Assembly: GCF_018780565.1 (NCBI RefSeq) | Contig: NZ_JADMJN010000007.1 | Span: 1-64,000 of the forward strand | Source of the DNA: Rhodoferax sp. | GTDB lineage: Bacteria; Pseudomonadota; Gammaproteobacteria; Burkholderiales; Burkholderiaceae_C | DNA length: 64,000 nt | Direction of reading: 5' to 3' | In this document: one piece after another, positions 9,197 to 18,488 of the stretch | Layout: each line of letters starts with the position of its first letter | Position numbering within the stretch: position 1 is the first letter of the stretch | Notes under the pieces: model-generated | Told to the model about the DNA's origin: nothing | What the model saw: the letters and a program-made list of their open reading frames with translations, nothing else | Databases searched by the model: none | Program-made: the position numbers and the translations under genes

Positions 9197-9289
9197 TGGC
9201 GGAAACGGAGGGATTCGAACCCTCGATGAGGCTCTACACCCCATACTCCCTTAGCAGGGGAGCACCTTCGGCCACTCGGTCACGTTTCC
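9197..9289 (-). tRNA. tRNA-Ser (anticodon GCT)
   Basis: 93 nt including encoded CCA, with the long variable arm of class II tRNAs. The acceptor stem GGAAACG/CGTTTCC is complete. The anticodon arm CTCCCCTGCTAAGGGAG gives GCT (reads AGC/AGT) and the T-arm is GAGGGTTCGAATCCCTC. It lies 39 nt downstream of lysC on the same strand and ahead of a strong terminator. Confidence 0.97.
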
Positions 9290-9328
9290 TGAACAGGCCG
9301 CATTATCTCACGACTCTGCGGTGTTTTT

Positions 9329-10597
9329 TCAAGCTGGTGGCTGGTCCAGATCAAAAGCCTTGTGCAAAGCTCGCACCGCCAGCTCCATGTACTTTTCGTC
9401 AATCACCACAGAGGTCTTGATTTCGGAAGTGGAAATCATCTGGATGTTGATGCCCTCTTCGCTCAACACGCGGAACATCTTGCTGGCAACGCCCACATGG
9501 CTGCGCATGCCGATACCGACGATGGACACCTTGCAGATCTTGGTATCGCCAACCACCTCTTGCGCACCCAGGCTGGGAAGTACTTTGTCACGCAGCAAAT
9601 CCACGGTCTTGGCGTAGTCACCACGATTGACCGTGAAGCTGAAGTCGGTCTTGCCGTCTTTGCTGATGTTCTGGATGATCACATCCACTTCGATATTGGC
9701 ATCGGCTACCGCACCCAGAATCTGGTATGCAATGCCAGGCTTGTCGGGCACACCCAACACGGAGATTTTGGCTTCATCGCGGTTGAATGCAATGCCGGAA
9801 ACAATGGCTTGCTCCATGTGTTCGTCTTCCTCAAAAGTAATCAGGGTGCCGGAAGCGGCTTCCTCGTTGATATCAATGTCCCACGGTGTAAAGCTGCTCA
9901 GGACGCGCAGCTTCACCTTGTATTTGCCCGCAAACTCCACCGAGCGGATCTGCAGCACTTTGGAGCCCATGGAGGCCATCTCCAGCATTTCCTCAAAGCT
10001 CACCGTTTTCAGGCGACGCGCTTCGGGAACGACACGCGGGTCGGTGGTGTAGACACCATCCACATCGGTGTAGATCAGGCACTCTTCAGCCTTCATGGCA
10101 GCCGCTACTGCGACGGCGGAAGTGTCCGATCCGCCGCGCCCCAGCGTGGTGATGTTGCCCAACTCATCCAGACCTTGAAAGCCGGTCACGATAACCACCT
10201 TGCCAGCATTCAGATCAGTGCGCACGCGCGCGTCATCAATCGACTCGATGCGGGCCTTGGTGTAAGCGCTGTTGGTGCGAATCGGCACTTGCCAGCCGGC
10301 GTAACTCACCGACTCCATGCCTTCAGCCTGCAAGGCAATCGCCAGCAAAGCGCTGGAGGCCTGCTCGCCCGTGGCGGCCAGCATGTCCAGCTCGCGGCTG
10401 TAGGCATCCGTAGCTTTGCTTGGGGCCAACTCCTTGGCCAGACCCAGCAAACGGTTGGTTTCCCCGCTCATGGCGGAGGGCACGACCACCATCTGGTGGC
10501 CAGCGCGCGCCCATTTGGCGACGCGTTTGGCGACATTGCGGATGCGCTCGGTAGAGCCCATCGAGGTGCCGCCGTATTTATGAACGATCAATGCCAT
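9329..10597 (-). CDS. lysC: Aspartate kinase
   Basis: 422 residues, full length for a monofunctional aspartokinase. The kinase domain has VHKYGGTSM at residues 5-13, then [18 protein letters not shown] and [18 protein letters not shown]. Two ACT domains occupy about residues 265-415 ([42 protein letters not shown]), the usual site of lysine/threonine feedback. It makes aspartyl phosphate for the lysine, threonine and methionine branches. It is last of the collinear accA-tilS-lysC series. Confidence 0.96.
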   Translation of the reverse strand: MALIVHKYGGTSMGSTERIRNVAKRVAKWARAGHQMVVVPSAMSGETNRLLGLAKELAPSKATDAYSRELDMLAATGEQASSALLAIALQAEGMESVSYAGWQVPIRTNSAYTKARIESIDDARVRTDLNAGKVVIVTGFQGLDELGNITTLGRGGSDTSAVAVAAAMKAEECLIYTDVDGVYTTDPRVVPEARRLKTVSFEEMLEMASMGSKVLQIRSVEFAGKYKVKLRVLSSFTPWDIDINEEAASGTLITFEEDEHMEQAIVSGIAFNRDEAKISVLGVPDKPGIAYQILGAVADANIEVDVIIQNISKDGKTDFSFTVNRGDYAKTVDLLRDKVLPSLGAQEVVGDTKICKVSIVGIGMRSHVGVASKMFRVLSEEGINIQMISTSEIKTSVVIDEKYMELAVRALHKAFDLDQPPA

Positions 10598-10621
10598 TGG
10601 AAAAATTTTTTAGAGCAAAAC

Positions 10622-11572
10622 CTAGGGATTGTACCAATGCAGCACAGAGCCCTGGCGTTCCACAAAGCCATTCCCCACCTTGATGCGAATCTGGTGCCCC
10701 CGGGTGGTGCAGGCAGCGATTTGGTCCAGCAGCTCCGCCAGTTGTGCAGCACTGGGCACCGCGCCATAGGTTTGATGAAGCCAATAGCGCAGCACATTGG
10801 CCTGCCGGGCGCGCGTCAGCCGATGAATTTGAGCAATCAGCGGTGGGACACCAATCAGCGCCAAATCTTGCTCAGCCACATCCAGCAACACTTCTTGCGC
10901 CTGTGCCGCATGGGCGGCGCTTCGCGCAAACGTGTCGCGAAAATGCGGGAAAGTGGCTTCCAATGCAGGCAGCAATTGCGCGCGAATTCGATTGCGGGTG
11001 AACTGCTCGTTGGCATTGGTCGGATCGTCAATCCAGACCTCGCCACGGGACACCAACCAGGCGCGGATGTCGGATGCCCGCACACGCAGCAAGGGCCGGT
11101 GGTAGTAGAGCCCCGCACGGGTCCACTTGGCTGGCATGGCGCTCAAACCCGGCAAACCCGCTCCGCGACTCAGCGCCAACAGCAGCGTCTCCACCTGATC
11201 ATCGGCGTGTTGTGCAATTGCTACATTTCTAATAGCTAGATGTTGATATTCTTCGCTGGACAGAGCCTCAAAAGCCTTGTACCGGGCGCGGCGCGCCGCA
11301 TCTTCCGGACTTTGACCTGACGTGTGGCGGGCATCCACCCGTTTCACGATCAGTGGTACCTGATGCTGAAGACAAAACGCGCGGCAATGGTGCTCAAAGT
11401 CGTCTGCGGCGGCCTGCAAGCCATGGTGAATATGAACCGCATGGACCAGCCCGGGCCACTTTTGTGCGCAGGCCAGCAGCAAGGCGGTTGAATCTGCGCC
11501 ACCGCTGTAAGCCACCGCCAACGGCAACGCAGGCGAAAACGCAGCAACAGCCTCGGACAGCGTGGCAGTCAC
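10622..11572 (-). CDS. tilS: tRNA(Ile)-lysidine synthase
   Basis: 316 residues. The PP-loop ATP motif is AYSGGADSTALLLA (about residues 21-34), followed by IAQHADDQVETLLLALSRGAGLPGLSAMP, the TilS signature. It modifies C34 of tRNA-Ile(CAU) so that it reads AUA, and is normally essential. It is shorter than E. coli TilS because the C-terminal region is reduced. Before IAQHADD lies the extra-looking segment SSEEYQHLAIRNV, encoded by one copy of the 17-nt palindromic element. It begins three bases after the accA stop. Confidence 0.94.
   Translation of the reverse strand: MTATLSEAVAAFSPALPLAVAYSGGADSTALLLACAQKWPGLVHAVHIHHGLQAAADDFEHHCRAFCLQHQVPLIVKRVDARHTSGQSPEDAARRARYKAFEALSSEEYQHLAIRNVAIAQHADDQVETLLLALSRGAGLPGLSAMPAKWTRAGLYYHRPLLRVRASDIRAWLVSRGEVWIDDPTNANEQFTRNRIRAQLLPALEATFPHFRDTFARSAAHAAQAQEVLLDVAEQDLALIGVPPLIAQIHRLTRARQANVLRYWLHQTYGAVPSAAQLAELLDQIAACTTRGHQIRIKVGNGFVERQGSVLHWYNP
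11220..11236. repeat. 17-nt element GCTAY-N7-RTAGC, copy in tilS
   Basis: Reads GCTACATTTCTAATAGC on the plus strand. In tilS (minus strand) it is read as Ala-Ile-Arg-Asn-Val-Ala with the element's first base at codon position 1. It lies just before the conserved IAQHADD motif, in a part of TilS that varies in length. Confidence 0.75.
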
Positions 11573-11575
11573 ACG

Positions 11576-12550
11576 CTACTTGGCCGCCTTGGTATCGGTA
11601 AAACGGCCATAACTCTGCAAGCGGTCGTAGCGACGATCAAGCAACTCTTTCACCTTGAGGTCGCTCACCTGGCGGAAGGCGTCGTTCAAGGCGCGCTTGA
11701 GGAAAGCCGCCATCTGTTTATGGTCGCGGTGCGCACCGCCCACGGGCTCGTTGACGATCTTGTCAATCACGCCGAGCGCCTTCAGGCGGTGCGACGTGAT
11801 GCCCAGCGCATCAGCAGCTTCCTGCGCCTTCTCGGAGGTTTTCCAGAGAATGGAGGCGCAGCCTTCCGGGCTGATGACTGAATAGATCGAATACTGAAGC
11901 ATCAACACCTGATCCGCAATGGAGATCGCCAGGGCGCCGCCCGAACCGCCTTCGCCGATGATGGTGGTGATGATCGGGACCTCGAGCTGCGCCATCTCAA
12001 AGATGTTGCGCCCGATCGCTTCCGACTGGCCACGCTCCTCGGCGTCAATGCCCGGGTAAGCGCCTGGCGTATCCACAAACGTGAAAACTGGCAGCTTGAA
12101 CTTTTCAGCCGTCTTCATCAGGCGTAAGGCCTTGCGATAGCCCTCGGGCTTGCTCATGCCGAAGTTGCGCAAGCCGCGTTCTTTGGTGTCACGTCCTTTT
12201 TGCTGGCCCAGGACCATGCAGGGCGTTCCATTGAAACGGGCCAGACCGCCCACAATGCTGAGGTCATCGGCGAAGTGCCGGTCACCGTGCAGCTCAACAA
12301 AATGAGTGAAGATTTCGTTGATGTAATCCAGCGTGTAAGGACGCTCGGCATGGCGGGCAATCTTGGTGATTTGCCACGGCGTCAGGTCACTGTAGATGTC
12401 TTTGGTCAGTTGCTGGCTCTTTTTGGCCAACTGGTCGATTTCAGCGGAAATGTCGACGGCAGACTCGGTCTGCACATAACGCAACTCTTCGATTTTGTTT
12501 TCGAGTTCGGCAATGGGATTCTCGAAATCGAGAAAAATTTTCTTGGCCAC
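11576..12550 (-). CDS. accA: Acetyl-CoA carboxylase carboxyltransferase subunit alpha
   Basis: 324 residues, standard AccA length. Recognised by [19 protein letters not shown] at the N-terminus, [68 protein letters not shown] and [12 protein letters not shown]. With AccD it transfers CO2 from carboxybiotin to acetyl-CoA to make malonyl-CoA for fatty acids. accD is not in the window, as is usual. It follows the glycosylase gene with a 67-nt gap. Confidence 0.97.
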   Translation of the reverse strand: MAKKIFLDFENPIAELENKIEELRYVQTESAVDISAEIDQLAKKSQQLTKDIYSDLTPWQITKIARHAERPYTLDYINEIFTHFVELHGDRHFADDLSIVGGLARFNGTPCMVLGQQKGRDTKERGLRNFGMSKPEGYRKALRLMKTAEKFKLPVFTFVDTPGAYPGIDAEERGQSEAIGRNIFEMAQLEVPIITTIIGEGGSGGALAISIADQVLMLQYSIYSVISPEGCASILWKTSEKAQEAADALGITSHRLKALGVIDKIVNEPVGGAHRDHKQMAAFLKRALNDAFRQVSDLKVKELLDRRYDRLQSYGRFTDTKAAK

Positions 12551-12617
12551 AGACGTTCCTCTTCAGGTTTCGGAACAGAACCTGGCGCCACGGCGCGGGG
12601 TTCTGTCCCTCAAAGTT

Positions 12618-13268
12618 TCAGTATTCCACCGGTAGCGGATCCAACGAGCGCCAAATATACCAAGTTGCCACGCTGCAATACGGCGCCCATGCAGCGGCAA
12701 CTTCCCGGGCATCACTACGGCTGACCACGTCACCCGAGAAATAGCTCTTGCTGATGCCATTGATCAGTCCCACATCATCCAGCGGCAGTACATTGGGACG
12801 CATCAGGTGAAAGATCAAAAACATCTCTGCGGTCCAGCGACCGATGCCGCGGATCGCGATCAACTCGGCGATGATAGCCTCATCGTCCATCTCCTCCCAA
12901 GCCTTGACGTGCACCGCACCATTGTCAAAGTGCAAGGCCAGATCGACCAGGTACTCGACCTTGCGTGCGCTCAGACCGGCCGCCCGCATGTCATCCACCT
13001 TGAGCTTCAATACGTTGGCCGCCGTGATCTTTTTAGGAAGAAGCGCAAACCGGTCCCACACCGTCTGCGCAGCTTTCACCGAAATCTGCTGTCCCACAAT
13101 GCTGCGGGCCAGGGTAACGAAAGCGTCTCCGCGGGTTTGCAGGCAAGCATCGCCAAACTGGGGGATCAGCCGCTTCATCACGCGGTCTTTTTTCATCAGG
13201 TGCTTGCAGGCTTCCTCCCAGTAAGAGGGTGTGGCGAGTACCGGAGCTATCTTTTTAGTAGCTGCCAT
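12618..13268 (-). CDS. DNA-3-methyladenine glycosylase, HhH-GPD family
   Basis: 216 residues. The helix-hairpin-helix is IRGIGRWTAEMFLIF and the catalytic aspartate follows in LPLDDVGLINGI, the GPD signature of AlkA-type glycosylases. TLARSIVGQQISVKAAQTVWDRF is also typical. It removes alkylated purines in base-excision repair. The first residues MAATKKIAPVLA are encoded across a copy of the 17-nt element, so the N-terminus may be element-derived. The gene sits between cysS and accA, the usual place in related genomes. Confidence 0.9.
   Translation of the reverse strand: MAATKKIAPVLATPSYWEEACKHLMKKDRVMKRLIPQFGDACLQTRGDAFVTLARSIVGQQISVKAAQTVWDRFALLPKKITAANVLKLKVDDMRAAGLSARKVEYLVDLALHFDNGAVHVKAWEEMDDEAIIAELIAIRGIGRWTAEMFLIFHLMRPNVLPLDDVGLINGISKSYFSGDVVSRSDAREVAAAWAPYCSVATWYIWRSLDPLPVEY
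13246..13262. repeat. 17-nt element GCTAY-N7-RTAGC, copy at glycosylase start
   Basis: Reads GCTATCTTTTTAGTAGC on the plus strand. On the minus strand it begins at codon 3 of the glycosylase gene and is read Ala-Thr-Lys-Lys-Ile-Ala, codon phase 1. Confidence 0.7.
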
Positions 13269-13313
13269 GGCCTGATTCCCGATGACTGGAGGTAAAAATG
13301 ATCCACATTGACA

Positions 13314-14690
13314 TCACTGCGCCACTTCCCATGTCGTGCCAGCCGCAGAGTCTTTCAGCACAATGCCCTTGGCAAGCAGATCTTGGCGAATGCGGTCCGC
13401 CTGCGCAAAATCCCTGGCCGCCTTCGCAGCGGCCCGTTGTGCAATCAGCGTGGCCACAGTCGCTTCATCGAGTGTTGCGCCAGCCTGCAAAAACAGCTTG
13501 GGGTCGCCTTGAAGCAAGCCAATACATGCCCCCAAGGCCTTGAGCAAGCCCGCCAGTTCGGCCGAACCCGTCTTGTTGACTTCTGTTGCCAACTCAAACA
13601 GCACGGACACGGCCTCAGGCGTGCCAAAGTCTTCATCCATCGCCGCCTTGAACCGTGCGGCAAAGGGCTCGGTCCACTCGATGATGACCGGCGCAGGTGT
13701 CACCAGATCAAGCGCTGTATACAAACGCTTGAGGGAGTTGCGGGCGTCTTCCAGATGCGCATCGCTGTGATTCAGGGCGCTGCGGTAGTGCGCCCGAATG
13801 ATGAAAAAGCGCGTGGTTTCGGCATCGAAGCGGGCCAGGATGTCGCGAATCGTGAAAAAATTGCCCAGACTTTTGGACATTTTTTCATTGTCCCGGGTCA
13901 CAAAACCGTTGTGCATCCAAATGCTGGCCAGGGGCTTGCCAGTGGCCCCCTCACTCTGGGCAATTTCGTTCTCGTGGTGCGGAAACTGCAGATCGGCTCC
14001 ACCACCGTGAATGTCAAAACTCTCGCCCAGCATCTGGCAACTCATGGCCGAGCACTCAATGTGCCAGCCCGGACGACCCCGGCCGTAAGCACTGTCCCAC
14101 TGAGCATCGGCGGGCTCGTCGGGCTTGGCCGTTTTCCAGAGCACGAAATCCAGCGGGTCCTGCTTGCCGTCCAGCACGGCAACCCGCTCGCCTGCGCGCA
14201 ATTCATCGAGTGATTTGCCGCTGAGCTTGCCATAGCCCTGGAACTTGCGCACCGCGTAATTCACATCGCCATTCGGCGACTGGTAGGCCAATCCTTTGTC
14301 CGACAGTTTGGAGATCAGCTGCAGCATTTGCGGAACAAATTCTGTGGCCCGGGGTTCAAAGGTGGGGCGTTCAATGCCCAGCGCGTCGGCATCCTGGTGC
14401 AAGGCATCAACCATGCGATCGGTAAGGGAACGGATGGACTCCCGGTTTTCCAGGGAACGCTTGATGATCTTGTCGTCAATGTCTGTCACGTTACGCACAT
14501 AAGTCACCCGCAGTCCGCTGGCCTTGAGCCAACGCTGCACCACATCAAAGGCGACCATCGAGCGCGCATGGCCCAAGTGGCACAGATCGTAAACAGTCAT
14601 GCCACAGACGTACATGCGGACGTGACCTGGCTCCAGAGGTGACAAAGGCTCAAGGGCACGCGACAGCGTGTTGTAAATGCGCAGACTCAT
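13314..14690 (-). CDS. cysS: Cysteine--tRNA ligase
   Basis: 458 residues, full length. [18 protein letters not shown] holds a zinc cysteine and the HIGH-type motif (HLGH). GWHIECSAM gives another zinc cysteine, and [10 protein letters not shown] is the KMSKS loop. It charges tRNA-Cys in the cytoplasm. The start ATG at 14690 is where the family begins ([16 protein letters not shown]). It opens the minus-strand run cysS, glycosylase, accA, tilS, lysC and is divergent from the TPR gene. Confidence 0.97.
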   Translation of the reverse strand: MSLRIYNTLSRALEPLSPLEPGHVRMYVCGMTVYDLCHLGHARSMVAFDVVQRWLKASGLRVTYVRNVTDIDDKIIKRSLENRESIRSLTDRMVDALHQDADALGIERPTFEPRATEFVPQMLQLISKLSDKGLAYQSPNGDVNYAVRKFQGYGKLSGKSLDELRAGERVAVLDGKQDPLDFVLWKTAKPDEPADAQWDSAYGRGRPGWHIECSAMSCQMLGESFDIHGGGADLQFPHHENEIAQSEGATGKPLASIWMHNGFVTRDNEKMSKSLGNFFTIRDILARFDAETTRFFIIRAHYRSALNHSDAHLEDARNSLKRLYTALDLVTPAPVIIEWTEPFAARFKAAMDEDFGTPEAVSVLFELATEVNKTGSAELAGLLKALGACIGLLQGDPKLFLQAGATLDEATVATLIAQRAAAKAARDFAQADRIRQDLLAKGIVLKDSAAGTTWEVAQ

Positions 14691-14793
14691 GGATATTTAA
14701 CGGGACTTCGAACGAACTTCAGCCGAGTGGAGACCTCGGCGGGCAATGCAAATGGGCGGGTAATTATGAGAGGGCTGAAAAGAACCCCCTCGG

Positions 14794-14799
14794 CTACAA
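14794..14799 (+). promoter_or_regulatory. Possible -10 box (TACAAT) for the TPR gene
   Basis: TACAAT lies 74 nt ahead of ATG 14873 in the divergent gap with cysS. The matching -35 is poor, so only the -10 is proposed. Confidence 0.35.
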
Positions 14800-14872
14800 T
14801 CCAGCGCAGTATATAGCCCTGCCTTACAGTCACCTGAGGCAGGCCCTTATGGTGTATGCATTAAAAGGCTCC

Positions 14873-15985
14873 ATGAAGCACGTCCGCTCTTCCGTTTTGA
14901 CCTCTCTTCGCCTGCTCACACTGGCGACAATCTGCTTCACAAGCGCAGCCCAGGCCGATGAATATGCTGATGTCAGTCAACTGCTGCGGGCCGGCAAGCT
15001 GACCGAAGCCTTGATCAATGCCGACATCTATCTGGCCGCCAAGCCGCGCGATCCGCAGATGCGATTTCTCAAGGGCGTGATTCAGCGCGATGCCGGCAAG
15101 ATTCCCGATGCCATCACAACCTTCACCAAGCTCACCGAAGACTATCCCGAGCTGCCCGAGCCCTACAACAACCTGGCCGTGCTGTACGCCGGCCAGAGCC
15201 AGTACGACAAGGCGCGCACAGCGCTGGAAATGGCGATTCGCACCAACCCCAGCTACGCCACGGCGCATGAGAACCTGGGTGATGTGTACGCCAAACTCGC
15301 CAGCCAGGCCTATAACAAGGCACTGCAACTGGACAGCACCAACACAGCCGTTCAACCCAAGCTGGCCCTGATTCGCGAGCTGTTCAACCCCAACCTCAAG
15401 GGCGTGCGTCCAGCGATGCCCATGGCGCCGACGGCAGCGCCCCCCGTTGCATTGGCAAAGCCGCCTCTGGCACCAGCACCCGCCCCAGCAGTGGCGCGAC
15501 CACCCGCGGCAACTGCACCAGCGCCCGTCGTGGCAGTACCTGCTGCAGCCGCTCCAGTTGCGCCCCCTGTCGCCGTCGCCAGCCCGGCCGCTGCGCCAGC
15601 ACCCGCCGCCGCAGTGCCAGTGGTCAAGCCACCGGTCAGTGACAGTGCAGCCAAGGACGCCGAAGCCGCATTGCGTGCCTGGGCCAAAGCCTGGGCCGCC
15701 AAAGATGTCTCGGCCTACCTGGGTGCCTATGGCAAAGAATTCACACCTCCTGGCAAACAATCCCGTAGCGCATGGGAAATGGAGCGTCGCAAACGCATTA
15801 CCGGCAAATCCAGCATCAGCGTGAAACTGGAAAACCTGAGCGTGACCATCAACGGCAACAAGGCGGTTATCAAATTCCGGCAGGATTACCGGGCCGATGC
15901 GCTGTCGGTATCGAGTCGCAAGACCATCGACATGGTCAAAACCGGCGAACGCTGGCTGATCGTTCGGGAATCCACGGGAAGCTGA
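14873..15985 (+). CDS. Secreted TPR protein with NTF2-like C-terminal domain
   Basis: 370 residues from ATG 14873 (ATG 14849 is an alternative adding 8). A signal peptide (SSVLTSLRLLTLATICFTSAAQADE) is followed by about three TPR repeats (LLRAGKLTEALINADIYLAAKPRDPQ; PYNNLAVLYAGQSQYDKARTALEMAIRTNPS), then a ~90-residue Ala/Pro linker. The C-terminal ~105 residues (AEAALRAWAKAWAAKDVSAYLGAYGKEFTP...DMVKTGERWLIVRES) resemble the Cds6/NTF2-like module, also found in the next gene. Likely periplasmic and cell-wall associated by context; the exact role is unknown. Confidence 0.82.
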   Translation: MKHVRSSVLTSLRLLTLATICFTSAAQADEYADVSQLLRAGKLTEALINADIYLAAKPRDPQMRFLKGVIQRDAGKIPDAITTFTKLTEDYPELPEPYNNLAVLYAGQSQYDKARTALEMAIRTNPSYATAHENLGDVYAKLASQAYNKALQLDSTNTAVQPKLALIRELFNPNLKGVRPAMPMAPTAAPPVALAKPPLAPAPAPAVARPPAATAPAPVVAVPAAAAPVAPPVAVASPAAAPAPAAAVPVVKPPVSDSAAKDAEAALRAWAKAWAAKDVSAYLGAYGKEFTPPGKQSRSAWEMERRKRITGKSSISVKLENLSVTINGNKAVIKFRQDYRADALSVSSRKTIDMVKTGERWLIVRESTGS

Positions 15986-16055
15986 TGATCGCCTGGCGAA
16001 CCTATCGGACAATGCCGACTTGCGGTAAGGACAAGCGCGAACGCTTGGCATTTTG

Positions 16056-17294
16056 ATGATGAAAACGCTCATTCTTGCCTTGATTGCTGCCACTGCATTC
16101 ACGCTGACATCGTCAGCGTATGCCACCGATGTCAAAAAGGGCAAGGCCAAAGCAGCACCTGCCAGCCCCAAAAGCGTCGCCGAACCGGGCCCGGCAGAAG
16201 CACGACTGATCGAGGTTTACCAGTTGATCTCAAAAGCGCATGGCCGCGAAGCGCTGCTGAAAGCCGAGCAGCTGGTAAGAGACTATCCCCATTTTCAGTT
16301 GGCCCAATTGGTCTATGGTGACTTGCTGGCCTCAAGAATGCGACCCGTTCGAACTTTAGGGGATGTGCCGGAGCCACTTATCAAAGCTGCGACACCTGCA
16401 TTGAATGAACTGCGGGAAGAGTCGCAAGTACGGCTCAAGGCACTGCGTGAACGTCCGCCGCCAGGGCTTATCCCCTCACAATTTTTAACCCTGTCACCCC
16501 GTAACAAACACGCCATTGCCGTCGATGCCTCGCGCTCGCGCCTGTACCTGTTTGAGAACCGTCCGACTGGACTGGCCCTGGTCGCGGACTACTACATCTC
16601 GATCGGGAAGTCCGGGCTGGAAAAGAACATTGAGGGTGATTTGCGCACCCCGCTGGGGGTTTACTTCATCACCAGCAATCTTGACCCCAAGTCGCTGAGA
16701 GACTTCTATGGCTCAGGTGCGCTGCCCATCAACTATCCCAACGTGCTTGACAGCAAACGCGGCAAAACAGGCCGTGGCATCTGGCTGCACGGAACGCCAT
16801 CCGACCAGTTTTCACGTCCGCCGCTGGCCACAGATGGCTGTGTTGTCCTGGCCAACCCTGACTTGGCCCAGATCATTCGCACGATCGAGATTCGCACCAC
16901 ACCGGTTGTCATTTCCCAACGGTTGCAATGGATCACGCCCAAAGCTGCCCATTCAGACAACAAGCCCTTTGAAGACGCTTTGACGGCATGGCAAAGCGCC
17001 AAGTCCAGCGGCAACATGGACCGCTTGCTGAATTTCTACACACCGGATTTCAACAGCTACGGCAAGACGCTGACAGAGTGGACACCGGCCCTGCGCAGCG
17101 AAATGGACAAGGTACGCGGACGCGCCATCCAGCTCAAGGACCTGTCCTTGCTGCGCTGGACAGACAGCGCCGATACCATGGTCGTCACCTTTGGCGAGGT
17201 TACCGACGGCACACGCACCGGCCCGACCAAGCGCCAGTACTGGATTCGCCAGGGCAGCCAATGGAAAATATTTTTTGAAGGAGTCATTGGATGA
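16056..17294 (+). CDS. L,D-transpeptidase (YkuD family) with C-terminal Cds6-like domain
   Basis: 412 residues. Signal peptide MMKTLILALIAATAFTLTSSAYA. The YkuD domain has IAVDASRSRLYLFEN, TPLGVYFITSNL, GRGIWLHGTPSDQFSRPP and TDGCVVLANPDL, so the catalytic His and Cys (about residue 263) are present. It should cross-link peptidoglycan or attach proteins to it in the periplasm. The last ~110 residues (EDALTAWQSAKSSGNMDRLLNFYTPDF...RQYWIRQGSQWKIFFEG) are an NTF2-like module similar to that in the upstream gene. ATG 16056 is preferred over TTG 16053. Its stop overlaps the next start (ATGA). Confidence 0.9.
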   Translation: MMKTLILALIAATAFTLTSSAYATDVKKGKAKAAPASPKSVAEPGPAEARLIEVYQLISKAHGREALLKAEQLVRDYPHFQLAQLVYGDLLASRMRPVRTLGDVPEPLIKAATPALNELREESQVRLKALRERPPPGLIPSQFLTLSPRNKHAIAVDASRSRLYLFENRPTGLALVADYYISIGKSGLEKNIEGDLRTPLGVYFITSNLDPKSLRDFYGSGALPINYPNVLDSKRGKTGRGIWLHGTPSDQFSRPPLATDGCVVLANPDLAQIIRTIEIRTTPVVISQRLQWITPKAAHSDNKPFEDALTAWQSAKSSGNMDRLLNFYTPDFNSYGKTLTEWTPALRSEMDKVRGRAIQLKDLSLLRWTDSADTMVVTFGEVTDGTRTGPTKRQYWIRQGSQWKIFFEGVIG

Positions 17295-17977
17295 AGTCTG
17301 GATTTTTTTCGACTCTGACCCGCACGCTGATTGCGTCAGTAGCTATGTTTTCAATAGCAAACGGTGTCTTGGCGGAAGTTGCTCCGCGGGTAAAATTCAC
17401 CACCACCGCCGGCGACTTTGTCGTTGAGGTCTATCCCGATAAAGCACCCAAAACGGTTGAAAATTTCCTGCAGTACGTGAAAGACAAACACTACGACGGC
17501 ACCATCTTTCACCGTGTGATCGAGAACTTCATGGTTCAAGGTGGCGGCTTTGATGCCAGCTATGCCGAGAAAAAGACGCGCCCCCCCGTGGTGCACGAAG
17601 GCCGTGAAGCGCTGGTCAAGGGCGGTCCGAAAAACGTAGTGGGCACGCTGGCCATGGCCCGCACCAGCGACCCACAATCTGCAACGGCGCAGTTTTTCAT
17701 CAACGTCAAGGACAATGCTTTTCTGGACCCCACGCTGATCCCGCCAGGCGACCCGGTGCCCAAGTTCGAATACCAGGGACGTGTCTATGAAAACACGCCC
17801 CGCACGAATCTGCTGAACGCACCGCAACTGTTTGGCTACACCGTATTTGGCAAAGTGGTCAGTGGCATGGAGGTGGTGCAAAAAATCAAGTCCAGCCCTA
17901 CCGGCGCAGGGGGTCCCTTTTCTTCCGACGTTCCCAAAACACCGATTCTTATCAACTCTGCAACCCTGGTGAAATAA
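17291..17977 (+). CDS. Periplasmic peptidyl-prolyl cis-trans isomerase (cyclophilin)
   Basis: 228 residues. N-terminal signal peptide ending ...SIANGVLA before EVAPRVKF. Cyclophilin core: FHRVIENFMVQGGGFD (catalytic Arg and Phe-x-x-x-Gln region), [25 protein letters not shown] and [18 protein letters not shown]. It should catalyse proline isomerisation of envelope proteins. A copy of the 17-nt element falls inside the signal peptide code. It is translationally coupled to the L,D-transpeptidase and followed by its cytoplasmic paralogue. Confidence 0.93.
   Translation: MKSGFFSTLTRTLIASVAMFSIANGVLAEVAPRVKFTTTAGDFVVEVYPDKAPKTVENFLQYVKDKHYDGTIFHRVIENFMVQGGGFDASYAEKKTRPPVVHEGREALVKGGPKNVVGTLAMARTSDPQSATAQFFINVKDNAFLDPTLIPPGDPVPKFEYQGRVYENTPRTNLLNAPQLFGYTVFGKVVSGMEVVQKIKSSPTGAGGPFSSDVPKTPILINSATLVK
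17342..17358. repeat. 17-nt element GCTAY-N7-RTAGC, copy in periplasmic cyclophilin
   Basis: Reads GCTATGTTTTCAATAGC. In frame with codon phase 1 (Ala-Met-Phe-Ser-Ile-Ala) inside the hydrophobic core of the signal peptide. Confidence 0.75.
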
Positions 17978-17980
17978 ATC

Positions 17981-18487
17981 ATGAGCAATCCCAAAGTCGA
18001 ACTCCACGTTGCCAACTACGGCGTCATCACCATTGAACTCGATCAGGATAAGGCCCCAAAATCAGTGGCCAACTTCTTGAGCTACGTGAACAAGGGCCAT
18101 TACAACAACACCATTTTCCACCGCGTCATTCCCGGTTTCATGGTTCAGGGTGGCGGCATGGAGCCCGGCATGAAGGAAAAAAAGGGCGACAAGCCCATCG
18201 ACAACGAAGCCAACAATGGCTTGAAGAATCAGATGTACACCGTCGCCATGGCCCGTACCGGTGATCCACATTCGGCTACTGCGCAGTTTTTCATCAACGT
18301 GGCGGACAACGGTTTTCTCAACCACACGGCCATTTCGGCTCAGGGCTGGGGCTATGCCGTGTTCGGCAAAGTGGTCTCTGGAACCGAGGTGGTGGACAAG
18401 ATCAAGGCCGTGAAGACCAGCCGCAAGGGCTACCACGACGACGTGCCGGTTGAAGACGTGATCATCGAAAAGGCCGTGGCACTCTGA
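17981..18487 (+). CDS. ppiB: Cytoplasmic peptidyl-prolyl cis-trans isomerase B
   Basis: 168 residues, no signal peptide. Cyclophilin motifs [41 protein letters not shown] and [19 protein letters not shown] are intact. Three bases separate it from the periplasmic paralogue, so the pair looks like a tandem duplication in which one copy gained export. It assists folding of cytoplasmic proteins. Confidence 0.95.
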   Translation: MSNPKVELHVANYGVITIELDQDKAPKSVANFLSYVNKGHYNNTIFHRVIPGFMVQGGGMEPGMKEKKGDKPIDNEANNGLKNQMYTVAMARTGDPHSATAQFFINVADNGFLNHTAISAQGWGYAVFGKVVSGTEVVDKIKAVKTSRKGYHDDVPVEDVIIEKAVAL

Positions 18488-18488
18488 C

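Noticed and set aside
9362..11239. 625-codon plus-strand frame opposite lysC and tilS
   Set aside because: His/Gln-rich antisense shadow of two well supported genes, without a ribosome site.
14861..16171. 436-codon minus-strand frame over the TPR gene
   Set aside because: Cys/Gly-rich shadow created by the Ala/Pro linker of the TPR protein.
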